Positions 49,840-58,357 of a stretch of 64,000 nt of DNA are shown in pieces. Origin of the DNA: Azoarcus sp. CIB (GTDB lineage: Bacteria; Pseudomonadota; Gammaproteobacteria; Burkholderiales; Rhodocyclaceae); the NCBI RefSeq assembly GCF_001190925.1, contig NZ_CP011072.1:3410001-3474000 (forward strand). The letters are read 5' to 3'. How positions within the stretch are numbered: the first letter of the stretch is position 1; the number at the start of each line of letters is the position of its first letter. Made by a program: the position numbers and the translations under genes. Below the pieces are notes generated by a model. That model searched no databases. It was not told the DNA's origin and was given only the letters and a program-made list of their open reading frames with translations.

Positions 49840-49959
49840 CCGCGTCGGCCGGCATCCCGGCAGCCGGACGCCCCAGCGAACGGCCGCCCCGACACAGGAA
49901 ACCTTCTGTTACGCTTGACTGCGCGCGCCCCGGGCGATGCCCGACAGGGCGGAACTAGA

Positions 49960-50385
49960 ATGCAATTATCAAGTTCTCCTTCGGGTCATTCGATGCTCGC
50001 CCGCTTCGCGCTCCTCGCCGCGCTTCTCGCGCTCGCCGCCTGTTCGACCACGCCGCCGACGCCCTCCACGGGCGCCGAGCCGGACGTCCTCGAAACGCCG
50101 GCAAGCGTCGACAACCCGCAACTCGAATTCAGCCTCGCAAGCGGCACCTATCGCTGCGACATGGGGCGACGCGTCGACGTTCAGCGCCCCACTGGCGACG
50201 CCAGCCTGATCCAGATCGGATGGAGCGGCAAACGCTACCAGCTTGCGCGCAATCCCTCGCACTCGGGTCTCCCGCGCTTCGAGGACGATCGTAGCGGGCT
50301 GGTGTGGATCGATCTGCCGTGGAAGAGCATCCTCCTCGACCGCGACACCAACAAGCCGCTGGCCAGCGACTGCAAGCTCGGGTAG
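49960..50385 (+). CDS. Lipoprotein, MliC/PliC-like (putative C-type lysozyme inhibitor)
   Basis: 141 residues with a lipoprotein signal (lipobox LAAC, Cys 28), then a short domain with two cysteines (YRCDMG and SDCK) and the segments SHSGLPRFEDD and LVWIDLPWKSILLD. This layout resembles the MliC family, where a SxSGxxY loop inserts into the lysozyme active site, but the match is by eye only. A second in-frame ATG 33 nt downstream gives a shorter signal peptide and is a plausible start. It is divergent from nadE and convergent with ppa. Confidence 0.6.
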   Translation: MQLSSSPSGHSMLARFALLAALLALAACSTTPPTPSTGAEPDVLETPASVDNPQLEFSLASGTYRCDMGRRVDVQRPTGDASLIQIGWSGKRYQLARNPSHSGLPRFEDDRSGLVWIDLPWKSILLDRDTNKPLASDCKLG

Positions 50386-50404
50386 GACGTCCGACACCCC
50401 GAAA

Positions 50405-50440
50405 ATGCAGATGGCCCGCTCTCGGGCGGGCCATCTGCAT
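50405..50440 (-). terminator. Terminator between convergent lipoprotein and ppa
   Basis: A perfect 15-bp stem (atgcagatggcccgc / gcgggccatctgcat) with a 6-nt loop and TTTT on the ppa exit side. Confidence 0.9.
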
Positions 50441-50459
50441 CCTGCGGACGCTATCGGGC

Positions 50460-50987
50460 TTACTTGCCGGCGGCTGCCAGACCGTCGAGGATTTCCTTCT
50501 TGGCGTCTTCGACCGAACCCCAGCCCAGCACCTTGACCCACTTGCCCGGCTCAAGATCCTTGTAGTGCTCGAAGAAGTGCACGGTCTGCTTCATCAGCAG
50601 CTCGGGCAGATCGTCGGTGGTCTGGACCTTGTCGTACAGCGGGGTGAGCTTCGACACGGGCACCGCGACGACCTTCGCGTCCTGGCCGCCGTCGTCTTCC
50701 ATCTTCAGCACGCCCACTGGGCGGCAACGGATGACCACGCCAGGCATCAGCGGGAAAGGCGTCACGACCAGCACGTCGACCGGGTCGCCGTCACCGGCGA
50801 TGGTGTGCGGAACGTAGCCGTAGTTGATCGGATAACGCATCGAGGTGCCCATGAAGCGGTCGACGAACACGGCGCCGCTGTCCTTGTCCACCTCGAACTT
50901 GATCGGATCGGCCTGCGCCGGAATCTCGATAATGACGTTGATGTCGTTCGGCACGTCCTTTCCGGCCTTCACCTGATCGAAACCCAT
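50460..50987 (-). CDS. ppa: Inorganic pyrophosphatase
   Basis: 175-residue soluble family I enzyme hydrolysing pyrophosphate. The active-site block [11 protein letters not shown] (three aspartates binding Mg2+) and the preceding [12 protein letters not shown] are present, as are the [18 protein letters not shown] and C-terminal [17 protein letters not shown] segments. Length and order are typical. It stands alone, convergent with the lipoprotein gene, with tonB starting upstream in the opposite direction. Confidence 0.97.
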   Translation of the reverse strand: MGFDQVKAGKDVPNDINVIIEIPAQADPIKFEVDKDSGAVFVDRFMGTSMRYPINYGYVPHTIAGDGDPVDVLVVTPFPLMPGVVIRCRPVGVLKMEDDGGQDAKVVAVPVSKLTPLYDKVQTTDDLPELLMKQTVHFFEHYKDLEPGKWVKVLGWGSVEDAKKEILDGLAAAGK

Positions 50988-51111
50988 ACTTCCCTCCCGT
51001 GAAAATTTTATGGGCGAATTATATGTGGAAATGCCCTGCGTCGTCGGCCGCTTGAAACATTCGGCGACCAGATCGGGCAGCCGGTGACCGCGGGCATTCC
51101 CCCCGCCACGC

Positions 51112-51117
51112 TATAAT
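51112..51117 (+). promoter_or_regulatory. -10 element of tonB
   Basis: A perfect TATAAT 35 nt before the tonB start; the -35 region is poor. Confidence 0.5.
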
Positions 51118-51152
51118 CGCGCGCCCTGATTGCATGAACGCCCCCACTCCGG

Positions 51153-51983
51153 ATGCACGCAACACCTCCCACGGCCTCGCCACCATCGCGCCGCCCGAAG
51201 CTTGGGCTGCGAGCGGTCCATTGGGGATGGCTGACTGTGGTCGCCGGCGCACACGCCGCCGGACTGGCCGCGCTCTCGGGCCTGGGCGGAGATGCGCATC
51301 TGGTACCGCAACCGGCGGAAACGACGGCAATCAGCGTTCGCCTGCTTGCGCCTGCTGATGCCCGGCCCCGGCCCGACACGGCCATCGCGTCACCCGATCC
51401 GCACGATACTCGCGCCACGCATGTGGCCGTTCCCGCGCGGCAGCAGCTCGCCCCGCCGCCCGCGCAAACCCGAGGACGCCGGAAGGAACCTCCTGCCGGC
51501 CACCCGCCTCCCGCGGACGCGTCCGCACCAGCCGTCGGGCGCACGACGCCAGAAACGCACGCGCCGCAGACGCATGAAGAACCGCGGCAACCGGGCGGAC
51601 ATCCGAGCCCCCCCGCTACACCCGCACCCCCGGCGCCCGCAAGTGTCGCGGGAGTCACGCCGGCGTCTGCCGCGACCACGTCGGGGACAGGAGTGTCGTT
51701 CCACCCATCGAGATACGACGCCGCCTACCTCGACAACCCCGCTCCGCAGTATCCGAAGTTGTCCCGACGCCGCGGCGAACAGGGGAAGGTCACATTGCGC
51801 GTGCGCGTTCGCGCCGACGGACGTGCAGAAACTGCAGAAATCGCCCAAAGCAGCGGACATCCGCGACTGGACGACGCAGCGCTCGAAACCGTGCGGTCAT
51901 GGCGGTTCGTGCCGGCACGCCAGGGCGAAACGCCCATCGACAGTTCGCTTCTGGTGCCCATCGTCTTCCGCCTCGACGACTGA
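51153..51983 (+). CDS. tonB: Energy transducer TonB
   Basis: 276-residue protein coupling the inner-membrane proton gradient to outer-membrane receptors. One N-terminal membrane span (about 24-43), a long Pro/Ala/Arg-rich periplasmic linker (about 60-175) and a C-terminal TonB domain (about 185-274, LDNPAPQYPKLSRRRGEQGKVTLRVRV). No exbB/exbD is adjacent in this window, so the partner lies elsewhere. The frame has an alternative earlier ATG in another frame, which is not used. It is convergent with the copper chaperone gene. Confidence 0.9.
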   Translation: MHATPPTASPPSRRPKLGLRAVHWGWLTVVAGAHAAGLAALSGLGGDAHLVPQPAETTAISVRLLAPADARPRPDTAIASPDPHDTRATHVAVPARQQLAPPPAQTRGRRKEPPAGHPPPADASAPAVGRTTPETHAPQTHEEPRQPGGHPSPPATPAPPAPASVAGVTPASAATTSGTGVSFHPSRYDAAYLDNPAPQYPKLSRRRGEQGKVTLRVRVRADGRAETAEIAQSSGHPRLDDAALETVRSWRFVPARQGETPIDSSLLVPIVFRLDD

Positions 51984-51999
51984 CTCCAGCCAAGCCTCG

Positions 52000-52209
52000 T
52001 CAGGCAGGGCAACCGAAGCCGGCGTCCTCCACCGCTGCGCGCATCGCCTCCACGGACACTTTCGCCGGATCGTACCGGACCACGGCCTGGGCGGCTTCGA
52101 GCGACACCTGGGCATCGCTCACGCCGGGCAGCGCCTTGAGGACGGTTGTCACGTTGCGCACGCACCCGCCGCAACTCATGTCCTCGACCTTGATCGTCAC
52201 TTCCACCAT
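52000..52209 (-). CDS. copZ: Copper chaperone, heavy-metal-associated (CopZ type)
   Basis: 69-residue single HMA domain protein with the metal-binding loop MSCGGC (C13, C16) and the ferredoxin-like fold ending in VEDAGFGCPA. Family members hand Cu(I) to the P1B ATPase. It lies 24 bp downstream of the ATPase gene on the same strand, matching a copA-copZ unit. No separate promoter is visible, so it is probably read from the divergent operator of the ATPase. Confidence 0.9.
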   Translation of the reverse strand: MVEVTIKVEDMSCGGCVRNVTTVLKALPGVSDAQVSLEAAQAVVRYDPAKVSVEAMRAAVEDAGFGCPA

Positions 52210-52233
52210 TTCAGTTTCTCCCGAGAAATCGCT

Positions 52234-54636
52234 TCAGCGGTCCGGCGCCCAGCGCCGCAACAGCAGCGAATTGGTGATCACCGAAACCGAACTCATTGCC
52301 ATCGCCGCCGCGGCAATCACGGGATTGAGCAACCCCAATGCCGCCAGCGGAATGCCCAGCACGTTGTAGACAAAGGCGAAGAACAGATTCTGCCGGATCT
52401 TCGACAGCGTCGCCCGCGACAGCTCGATCGCGTCGGCAACCCCGTGCAGACTGTTCCTCACCAGCGTAATGTCCGCGGCCTCGACCGCGACATCCGAACC
52501 GACGCCGATCGCGAACGACACGTCGGCCGCCGCCAAGGCCGGCGCGTCATTGATGCCGTCGCCGACCATTCCGACTCGTCCGTGGCCGGCGAGCGCCTTG
52601 ACGGCTGCGGCCTTGTCGCCCGGCATTACACCCGCGCGCCAGTCCTCGATGCCCGTCTGGGCCGCGATCGCCGCAGCCGTGGCCGGGTGATCGCCAGTCA
52701 GCATCACCACCCGCAGGCCGTGCGCCTTGAGTCGAGCCACCGCGGCGGCAGAATCGCCGCGAACACGGTCCGCCACGCCGATAACGCCAGCAAACACGCC
52801 GTCAACGGCAACGGCCACGAGGGTCTTGCCCCCCGCCGCAATCCGCTCGCAGGCGGCAGCGTCCACCGCGACCTGCCGCTCGTCGAGAAAAGCCGGCGTG
52901 CCGACGACCACGTCGCGCCCGTCGACACGACCCGCAAGCCCCTTGCCCGCCACGGCCATGACGTCCGTTGAGGCCGGCAGTGACACGCCCGATTCGCGTA
53001 CGGCGCGGACGATCGCTGCGGCGATCGGGTGAGCGCTCGTCGCCTCGAGGGCGCCCGCGACCGCGAGCAACTCCTCGCGACTCCGGCCGGCGGCGGGAAT
53101 CACCTCACTCACCTCCGGCGAGCCTTCGGTCAGCGTGCCGGTCTTGTCGACCGCGAGCACGCGGATTTTTTCGGCCAGCTCAAGCGCCTCGGCATTCTTG
53201 ACGAGCATGCCCGCGCGCGCGCCCTGCCCCGTTCCGACCATGATCGCAGTCGGCGTGGCCAGCCCGAGCGCACAGGGACACGCGATCACCAGCACCGCGA
53301 CCGAACTGATCAATGCCTGCGCAAAATCCCCTGCCAGCCACCACCATCCGACGAAAGTGAGCGCGGCGATCGCCACGACGACCGGTACGAACACGGCCGC
53401 GATGCGGTCCGCGAGCCGCTGCACCGGCGCTTTCGAGCCCTGGGCCTGCTCGACCATGCGGATGATTCCCGCCAGCAGCGTGTGCGCGCCGACCCCGGTC
53501 GCCCGACAACGCAAGACCCCCTGTCCATTCAGGGTCGCGGCAAAGATCTTGTCGCCAGGGCGCTTGTCGACCGGCATGCTTTCTCCGGTCAGCATCGCCT
53601 CGTTGATCGCAGACTCGCCGACCTCGACCTCGCCATCCACTGGAATGGCGTCGCCGGGGCGCACAAGGAACCGGTCGTCAGGCTGCAGGGTCTCGACGGG
53701 AACGGAAACGATCTCGCCGTCGCGCTCGACAAACGCAAGTTTCGGCTGCAGGCGCAACAGGGCGTCGAGCGCCACCGTCGTGCGCGCCTTCGCACGCGCC
53801 TCGAGCAACTTGCCGAGCAGGATCAGGGTGATGATCGTCGCCGATGCCTCGAAATACACATGCAGGTCGTGACGACCGAGCAGCGTCACCACCGTGCTGT
53901 AGATCCACGCCATCGACGTGCCAAGCACCACCAGTACATCCATATTGGCGCCGCCGCCGCGCAGAGCGGACCACGCACCGCGGTAGAAGCGTGCGCCGAC
54001 CCAGAACTGTACCGGCGTGGCGAGCAGCAACTGGATCCAGCGGGGGACGAGTTCATGCGCACCTGCCGATTGTCCGCCGAACATCAGGGGCATCTGCACC
54101 AACAGCGGCAAGGTGAGCAGGGCCGCGATCCAGAAGCGCTGCATCTCGCGCTTCCACGCCTGCGCCTGCTGCAGGCGCTGTTGCTCGCGCGCGGCAACCC
54201 CCGTCTCGACACCCGCGAAACCCGCGCGGCGCACTGCCTCGCGAATGGCTTCCGGCACGACGAGGCCTGGCTGGTAACGCAACGTCGCGCGCTCGGTCGC
54301 GAAATTCACCGTCGCATCCACGCCCGGAAGCCGTTTGAGAACCTTCTCCAGCCGGGTCGCGCACGCAACGCAGGTCATGCCAGTGATGCCCAGTTCCATC
54401 GTGGCCTGCGGCACATCGAAACCTGCCTTGCGGATCGCCGCGATCACCTGCTCGGGGCCGCTCGCGGGATCCGTGACGCGCACATGCGCCTTTTCCGCAG
54501 CAAGATTGACCGAAGCATCGACACCGGGCAGCCGGTTCAGCACCTTCTCGATCCGCGCCGCACACGCGGCACAGGTCATTCCGGAAACCGGCAGTTCAAG
54601 GGTCGGACTTTTCATTGTCGTTTCGGGAGCACTCAT
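52234..54636 (-). CDS. copA: Cu(I)-exporting P-type ATPase
   Basis: 800-residue P1B-1 ATPase that exports Cu(I). Two N-terminal HMA domains with GMTCAAC (C22, C25) and GMTCVAC (C89, C92), eight membrane spans, the transmembrane metal site CPC (453-455), phosphorylation motif DKTGT (497-501), the HP dipeptide (536-537) and hinge GDGIND (692-697). GGAG lies 8 nt before the chosen ATG; two GTG codons upstream are alternatives. The upstream MerR-type operator governs it. Silver could also be a substrate. Confidence 0.95.
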   Translation of the reverse strand: MSAPETTMKSPTLELPVSGMTCAACAARIEKVLNRLPGVDASVNLAAEKAHVRVTDPASGPEQVIAAIRKAGFDVPQATMELGITGMTCVACATRLEKVLKRLPGVDATVNFATERATLRYQPGLVVPEAIREAVRRAGFAGVETGVAAREQQRLQQAQAWKREMQRFWIAALLTLPLLVQMPLMFGGQSAGAHELVPRWIQLLLATPVQFWVGARFYRGAWSALRGGGANMDVLVVLGTSMAWIYSTVVTLLGRHDLHVYFEASATIITLILLGKLLEARAKARTTVALDALLRLQPKLAFVERDGEIVSVPVETLQPDDRFLVRPGDAIPVDGEVEVGESAINEAMLTGESMPVDKRPGDKIFAATLNGQGVLRCRATGVGAHTLLAGIIRMVEQAQGSKAPVQRLADRIAAVFVPVVVAIAALTFVGWWWLAGDFAQALISSVAVLVIACPCALGLATPTAIMVGTGQGARAGMLVKNAEALELAEKIRVLAVDKTGTLTEGSPEVSEVIPAAGRSREELLAVAGALEATSAHPIAAAIVRAVRESGVSLPASTDVMAVAGKGLAGRVDGRDVVVGTPAFLDERQVAVDAAACERIAAGGKTLVAVAVDGVFAGVIGVADRVRGDSAAAVARLKAHGLRVVMLTGDHPATAAAIAAQTGIEDWRAGVMPGDKAAAVKALAGHGRVGMVGDGINDAPALAAADVSFAIGVGSDVAVEAADITLVRNSLHGVADAIELSRATLSKIRQNLFFAFVYNVLGIPLAALGLLNPVIAAAAMAMSSVSVITNSLLLRRWAPDR

Positions 54637-54710
54637 CTTCACCACTCCATTCGGCCTATCCGGGATCCGCGCATTCGGATCGCCGATTGCGAAACGGAAC
54701 GCTTGATGGC

Positions 54711-54742
54711 AGTCTAGACCCCGTACCCAAGTACGGAGTCAA
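54711..54742 (-). promoter_or_regulatory. MerR-type operator/promoter between copA and its regulator
   Basis: On the minus strand TTGACT (-35) and TAGACT (-10) are 20 nt apart, the overlong spacing of MerR-controlled promoters. A dyad CCGTAC-N4-GTACGG (54721-54726 and 54731-54736) lies within the spacer. It reads toward copA; the regulator starts at the other end, 5 nt downstream in the opposite direction. Confidence 0.82.
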
Positions 54743-54746
54743 CCCC

Positions 54747-55202
54747 ATGAACGACCTCACGATCGGTGCGTTGGCGAAATCGGCCGGAGTCGGCGTCGAG
54801 ACAGTGCGCTATTACCAGCGCCGCGGCCTGCTGTCGCCGAACGGCGCACACAAGGGCGCGTTTCGCGTTTACGGCAACGACGAACTCGCCCGCCTGCGTT
54901 TCATCCGCCGCGCCCAGTCGCTCGGCTTCAGCCTCGACGAGATCGCCGACCTGCTTGCGCTCGACGAAGAAACAGACCGCGAGCGGGCACGTGCGTTCGC
55001 CCAGTCCAAGATCGCGGACGTCGAGTCCCGCATCCGCCAACTGACCGAGATGCGCAGCGCCCTGCAGGGACTCGTAACCTGTTGCGAGCATACCGAGGCA
55101 CCCGCCCCCTGCCCGATTCTCCACGCGCTCGCGAACACCCCCGAGCCGCCGCCCGTGCCGCGGGGTAGAGCTCGCGCCCGGTCCGCCGAGCAGGCGCCCT
55201 GA
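54747..55202 (+). CDS. MerR-family metal-responsive regulator
   Basis: 151 residues: N-terminal winged helix-turn-helix (1-70, IGALAKSAGVGVETVRYYQRRGLL), dimerisation helix (about 80-108) and a C-terminal metal loop with C112, C113 and C122. The spacing C113-x8-C122 is that of MerR rather than the C-x7-C of CueR, yet the MerR cysteine expected near residue 78 is absent (D/R here). It would bind the operator just upstream and activate copA when metal is bound. Copper is the likely inducer from context; the call of CueR is avoided on the loop sequence. Confidence 0.85.
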   Translation: MNDLTIGALAKSAGVGVETVRYYQRRGLLSPNGAHKGAFRVYGNDELARLRFIRRAQSLGFSLDEIADLLALDEETDRERARAFAQSKIADVESRIRQLTEMRSALQGLVTCCEHTEAPAPCPILHALANTPEPPPVPRGRARARSAEQAP

Positions 55203-55208
55203 CGGCGC

Positions 55209-55916
55209 TCAGACCTCGCACACGACACCGCGCCAGAGGGCGCCGCCGAGGCTGGGCGCATGAAACAACCCAAACACGCCGAACCCCAGCACCAGCATCC
55301 CGGCAACGAATCGCACGCGGCGATTGCGCGTGATATCGCGAAAGCGCTTGAACACCATGCCCGCGAGCATCAGGTTCGGCAGCGTGCCGAGCCCGAAAGC
55401 CAGCATCAGCCCCGCCCCGCGCCCGGCCGAACCGGTCACCAGCGCCGTCGTCAGCACGCTGTAGACGAGGCCGCAGGGCAGGAAGCCCCACAACAGCCCC
55501 AGCGGCAGGGCTTGCCCGACCGAACGGGCGGGAATGAAGCGTGCGGTAAAGGGCTGCACGCGCTTCCACAGCACCAGGCCCACCCGCTCCACCGGCGCGA
55601 GCAGCTGGGTGAAGCCGGTCAGGTACAGGCCCAGGGCGACGAGCATCAGGTTCGCCAGCACATACAGGCCCATCTGCACCGGCAGGATGTCCGAGAACAG
55701 CATGCCGACCGTGCCGAGGGCACCGAGCGCCCCGCCCAGCATCGTGTAGGTCGCGATCCGCCCGAGGTTGTAGGCGAGATGCACCGGCCACTGGCGCCCG
55801 GTCCGGCCCGGCATGTTCACGGTGAGCGCGCCGACGATGCCGCCGCACATGCTGACGCAGTGCGTGCCTCCCAGAAGGCCGATCAGGAAGGCTGCGATGT
55901 AACCGGTTTCAGGCAT
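55209..55916 (-). CDS. TauE/SafE / DsbD_2-like membrane protein
   Basis: 235-residue protein with about six hydrophobic segments; the opening has the paired cysteines GGTHCVSMCGGIVG, and a second motif WGFLPCGLVYSVL repeats the pattern. This is the DsbD-transmembrane-like family often found by cbb3 oxidase and copper/thiol genes. The motif suggests thiol or metal transport for cytochrome oxidase assembly. TTG 15 nt upstream is an alternative start. It ends convergent with the MerR regulator; hemN is upstream on the same strand beyond a terminator. Confidence 0.78.
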   Translation of the reverse strand: MPETGYIAAFLIGLLGGTHCVSMCGGIVGALTVNMPGRTGRQWPVHLAYNLGRIATYTMLGGALGALGTVGMLFSDILPVQMGLYVLANLMLVALGLYLTGFTQLLAPVERVGLVLWKRVQPFTARFIPARSVGQALPLGLLWGFLPCGLVYSVLTTALVTGSAGRGAGLMLAFGLGTLPNLMLAGMVFKRFRDITRNRRVRFVAGMLVLGFGVFGLFHAPSLGGALWRGVVCEV

Positions 55917-55969
55917 GGCGATAGTCGGCAAGACGGGAGAAGCCCGGGGGCGCGACGCAAAAAAACAAA

Positions 55970-55991
55970 GCGGGCGCCCGAGGACGCCCGC
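55970..55991 (-). terminator. Intrinsic terminator of hemN
   Basis: A 7-bp GC stem (gcgggcg / cgcccgc) with an 8-nt loop, followed on the minus strand by TTTGTTTTTTT. Confidence 0.85.
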
Positions 55992-56047
55992 ACTGTATCA
56001 CCTTCTCCCGGCCCGTACAGCCCGCGGCCGCTGGCGGCCGGAGCGGC

Positions 56048-57439
56048 TCAGATGACCTTCGAATAGCGCGCGCGCTCGCGGTCGGAGCGCAGGTAGCGGT
56101 CGAACACCATCGCGATGCCGCGCACCAGCAGCCGCCCCGCGGGCAGCACGCTGATCCACTTGTCGCTGACCTTCAGCAGGCCGGCCTCTTCCATCGCCTT
56201 GAGATCCTCGAGTTCGTCGGCGAAGTATTCGTCGAACTTGATCAGGTGCGCGATCTCTATCGAGTCGATCGACAGTTCGAAGTGGCACATCAGGGCCTGG
56301 ATGATCGACCGGCGCAGCAGATCGTCGGCAGTAAGCTCGATGCCGCGCAGCACGGGCAGCTCGTCGCGATCGAGGGCGTCGTAGTACTCGTCGAGCGTCT
56401 TCACGTTCTGTGCGTACACCGGGCCGATCTTGCCGATCGCCGAGACCCCGAACGCCATCAGGTCGCACTCGGCCTGCGTTGAATAGCCTTGGAAATTCCG
56501 GTGCAGACGCCCTTGGCGCTGGGCGATCGTCAGCTCGTCGTCCGGCTTCGCGAAGTGGTCCATGCCGATATAGACGTAGCCCGCCTCGGTCAGGCGGCGG
56601 ATCGCCAACTGCAGGATCTGCAGCTTGGTGTCCGACGTCGGCATGTCGTTGATCGCGATGCGACGCTGCGGCTTGAACAGGCCCGGCAGGTGCGCGTAGC
56701 TGTACAGGGAGATGCGATCGGGCGACAGCTCCAGCACCTGTTCGAGCGTCCGATTGAAGCTGATGATGTTCTGGCGCGGCAGGCCGTAGATCAGGTCCAT
56801 GCTGATCGACTTGAAGCCGGTGGCACGAGCTGCGTCGATCACGAGCTTGGTCTCGTCGTAGCTCTGGATGCGGTTGACCGCCTCCTGCACCTCTTCGTTG
56901 AAGTCCTGTACACCGACGCTCATGCGGTTGAAGCCGAGGTCGGCAAGCAGCTTCACGGTGTCGAAATCAACCTTGCGCGGATCGACCTCGATCGAGTACT
57001 CGCCGTTCGGCACGAGCGTGAAGCGCTTACGCACCGAATCCATGAGCTCGCGCAGCTCGTCGTGCGACAGGAAGGTCGGCGTGCCGCCGCCGAGGTGCAG
57101 CTGCGTCACCTGATGGCTCCCACCCAGTGCGGCAGCCTGCATCTCGATTTCCTTGTCGAGATATTTCAGGTACTTGGCGGAGCGCGCATGATCCTTGGTG
57201 ATGATCTTGTTGCAGGCGCAGTAGTAGCAGATCGTGTTACAGAACGGGATGTGGAAGTATAATGAGAGCGGCTTACTCACGCCCCCGACGCCGCGTTGCG
57301 CCAGCCAGTCCCGCAATGCACGGGCATCGAACGCTTCGACGAAGCGATCGGCCGTGGGGTAGGACGTGTAGCGAGGCCCGTTGATGTCGAACCGACGAAT
57401 CAACTGCTGGTCGAAAACAAGATCTTTCTGACTGGTCAT
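56048..57439 (-). CDS. hemN: Oxygen-independent coproporphyrinogen III dehydrogenase
   Basis: 463-residue radical-SAM enzyme oxidising coproporphyrinogen III without oxygen in haem synthesis. It has the motif CNTICYYCAC (C67, C71, C74), GGGTPTFLS, and the HemN C-terminal domain. The gene is divergent from fnr with an FNR box between them, fitting induction at low oxygen. An ATG 21 nt upstream (adding MHSSDTT) is an equally plausible start; the one chosen begins TSQKDLVFDQQLIRRFD. It ends before a terminator. Confidence 0.95.
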   Translation of the reverse strand: MTSQKDLVFDQQLIRRFDINGPRYTSYPTADRFVEAFDARALRDWLAQRGVGGVSKPLSLYFHIPFCNTICYYCACNKIITKDHARSAKYLKYLDKEIEMQAAALGGSHQVTQLHLGGGTPTFLSHDELRELMDSVRKRFTLVPNGEYSIEVDPRKVDFDTVKLLADLGFNRMSVGVQDFNEEVQEAVNRIQSYDETKLVIDAARATGFKSISMDLIYGLPRQNIISFNRTLEQVLELSPDRISLYSYAHLPGLFKPQRRIAINDMPTSDTKLQILQLAIRRLTEAGYVYIGMDHFAKPDDELTIAQRQGRLHRNFQGYSTQAECDLMAFGVSAIGKIGPVYAQNVKTLDEYYDALDRDELPVLRGIELTADDLLRRSIIQALMCHFELSIDSIEIAHLIKFDEYFADELEDLKAMEEAGLLKVSDKWISVLPAGRLLVRGIAMVFDRYLRSDRERARYSKVI

Positions 57440-57493
57440 GGTTGTATCGCTTGAGTGCATTCCGTACGATCTCAAAAAGCCGCAGTTTCGTGG

Positions 57494-57507
57494 TTGACGT
57501 GGATCAA
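57494..57507. promoter_or_regulatory. FNR box between hemN and fnr
   Basis: TTGAC-N4-ATCAA, one mismatch from the FNR/ANR consensus TTGAT-N4-ATCAA, centred between the divergent hemN and fnr starts. Reading the other strand gives TTGAT-N4-GTCAA. It can serve both genes. Confidence 0.8.
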
Positions 57508-57566
57508 CGGTCCATTCCGCCGGGCGCCTGCCACTTCTCGGTCGACGTAGAAGGAACAATATTATC

Positions 57567-58313
57567 GTGCAAATGAAGGCGACGGTGCCGATTACAGTGG
57601 CGAGTCTGAAGGTCGCATGCTCCCAGTGCAACCTGGTCGAGTTGTGCCTGCCGTTCGGGATGTCGGAATCGGAAATCGACCGCCTCGACGAACTCGTCGG
57701 CGCGCGTCGCAAGATCAAGCGGCAGCAGAATCTGTATCGCGCGGGCGATCCCTTCGAAGCGATCTACGCGATCCGCGCCGGCTCGTTCAAGACCGACGTG
57801 CTGCTCGAGGACGGTCGCGAACAGGTCACCGGCTTCCAGATGACCGGCGAAATGCTGGGCCTCGACGGCATCAGCACCGAAACCCATTCGTGCAACGCGA
57901 TCGCGTTGGAGGACAGCGAAGTCTGCGTGATCGCGTACAGCAAGCTCGAAGAGCTGTCGCGGGTGGTCGAGGGGCTGCAACTGCAGTTCCACAAGGTGAT
58001 GAGCCGCGAAATCGTGCGTGACCATGGCGTGATGACCCTCCTCGGCTCCATGCGCGCAGAAGAGCGCCTGGCGGCCTTCCTGCTCAACATGTCCCAGCGA
58101 TTCACGGCGCGCGGCTTCTCTCCGGCGGAGTTCCACCTCCGCATGACCCGCGAGGAGATCGGTTCCTATCTGGGCCTGAAGCTTGAAACGGTGTCTCGCG
58201 CCTTTTCGAAGTTCCAGGACGACGGCCTGATCGCGGTGCAGCAGAAGCACATCCGCATCCTGGACATCATCGGCCTGAAGCGGCTGATCCAGCACCCGTC
58301 GCCACGCCCCTGA
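57567..58313 (+). CDS. fnr: FNR/ANR-type oxygen-sensing regulator
   Basis: 248-residue Crp-family regulator with a [4Fe-4S] oxygen sensor. The four ligand cysteines are C18, C21, C27 (CSQCNLVELC) and C120 (SEVCVIAY), as in E. coli FNR. The C-terminal helix-turn-helix TREEIGSYLGLKLETVSRAFS has the E-x-x-S-R residues that read TTGAT. Start is GTG with AAGGA 11 nt upstream; an ATG 6 nt later is also possible. It is divergent from hemN with an FNR box between and probably autoregulated. Confidence 0.96.
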   Translation: MQMKATVPITVASLKVACSQCNLVELCLPFGMSESEIDRLDELVGARRKIKRQQNLYRAGDPFEAIYAIRAGSFKTDVLLEDGREQVTGFQMTGEMLGLDGISTETHSCNAIALEDSEVCVIAYSKLEELSRVVEGLQLQFHKVMSREIVRDHGVMTLLGSMRAEERLAAFLLNMSQRFTARGFSPAEFHLRMTREEIGSYLGLKLETVSRAFSKFQDDGLIAVQQKHIRILDIIGLKRLIQHPSPRP

Positions 58314-58329
58314 GGGGGGATTTCCCCCT
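58313..58329. terminator. Short GC hairpin between fnr and hemerythrin gene
   Basis: A 6-bp stem (aggggg / ccccct) with a 5-nt loop between two convergent genes. Too short for a confident terminator call, though the position suits one. Confidence 0.4.
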
Positions 58330-58357
58330 TCGTACGGCCGATCGCCCACGTCGTGGG

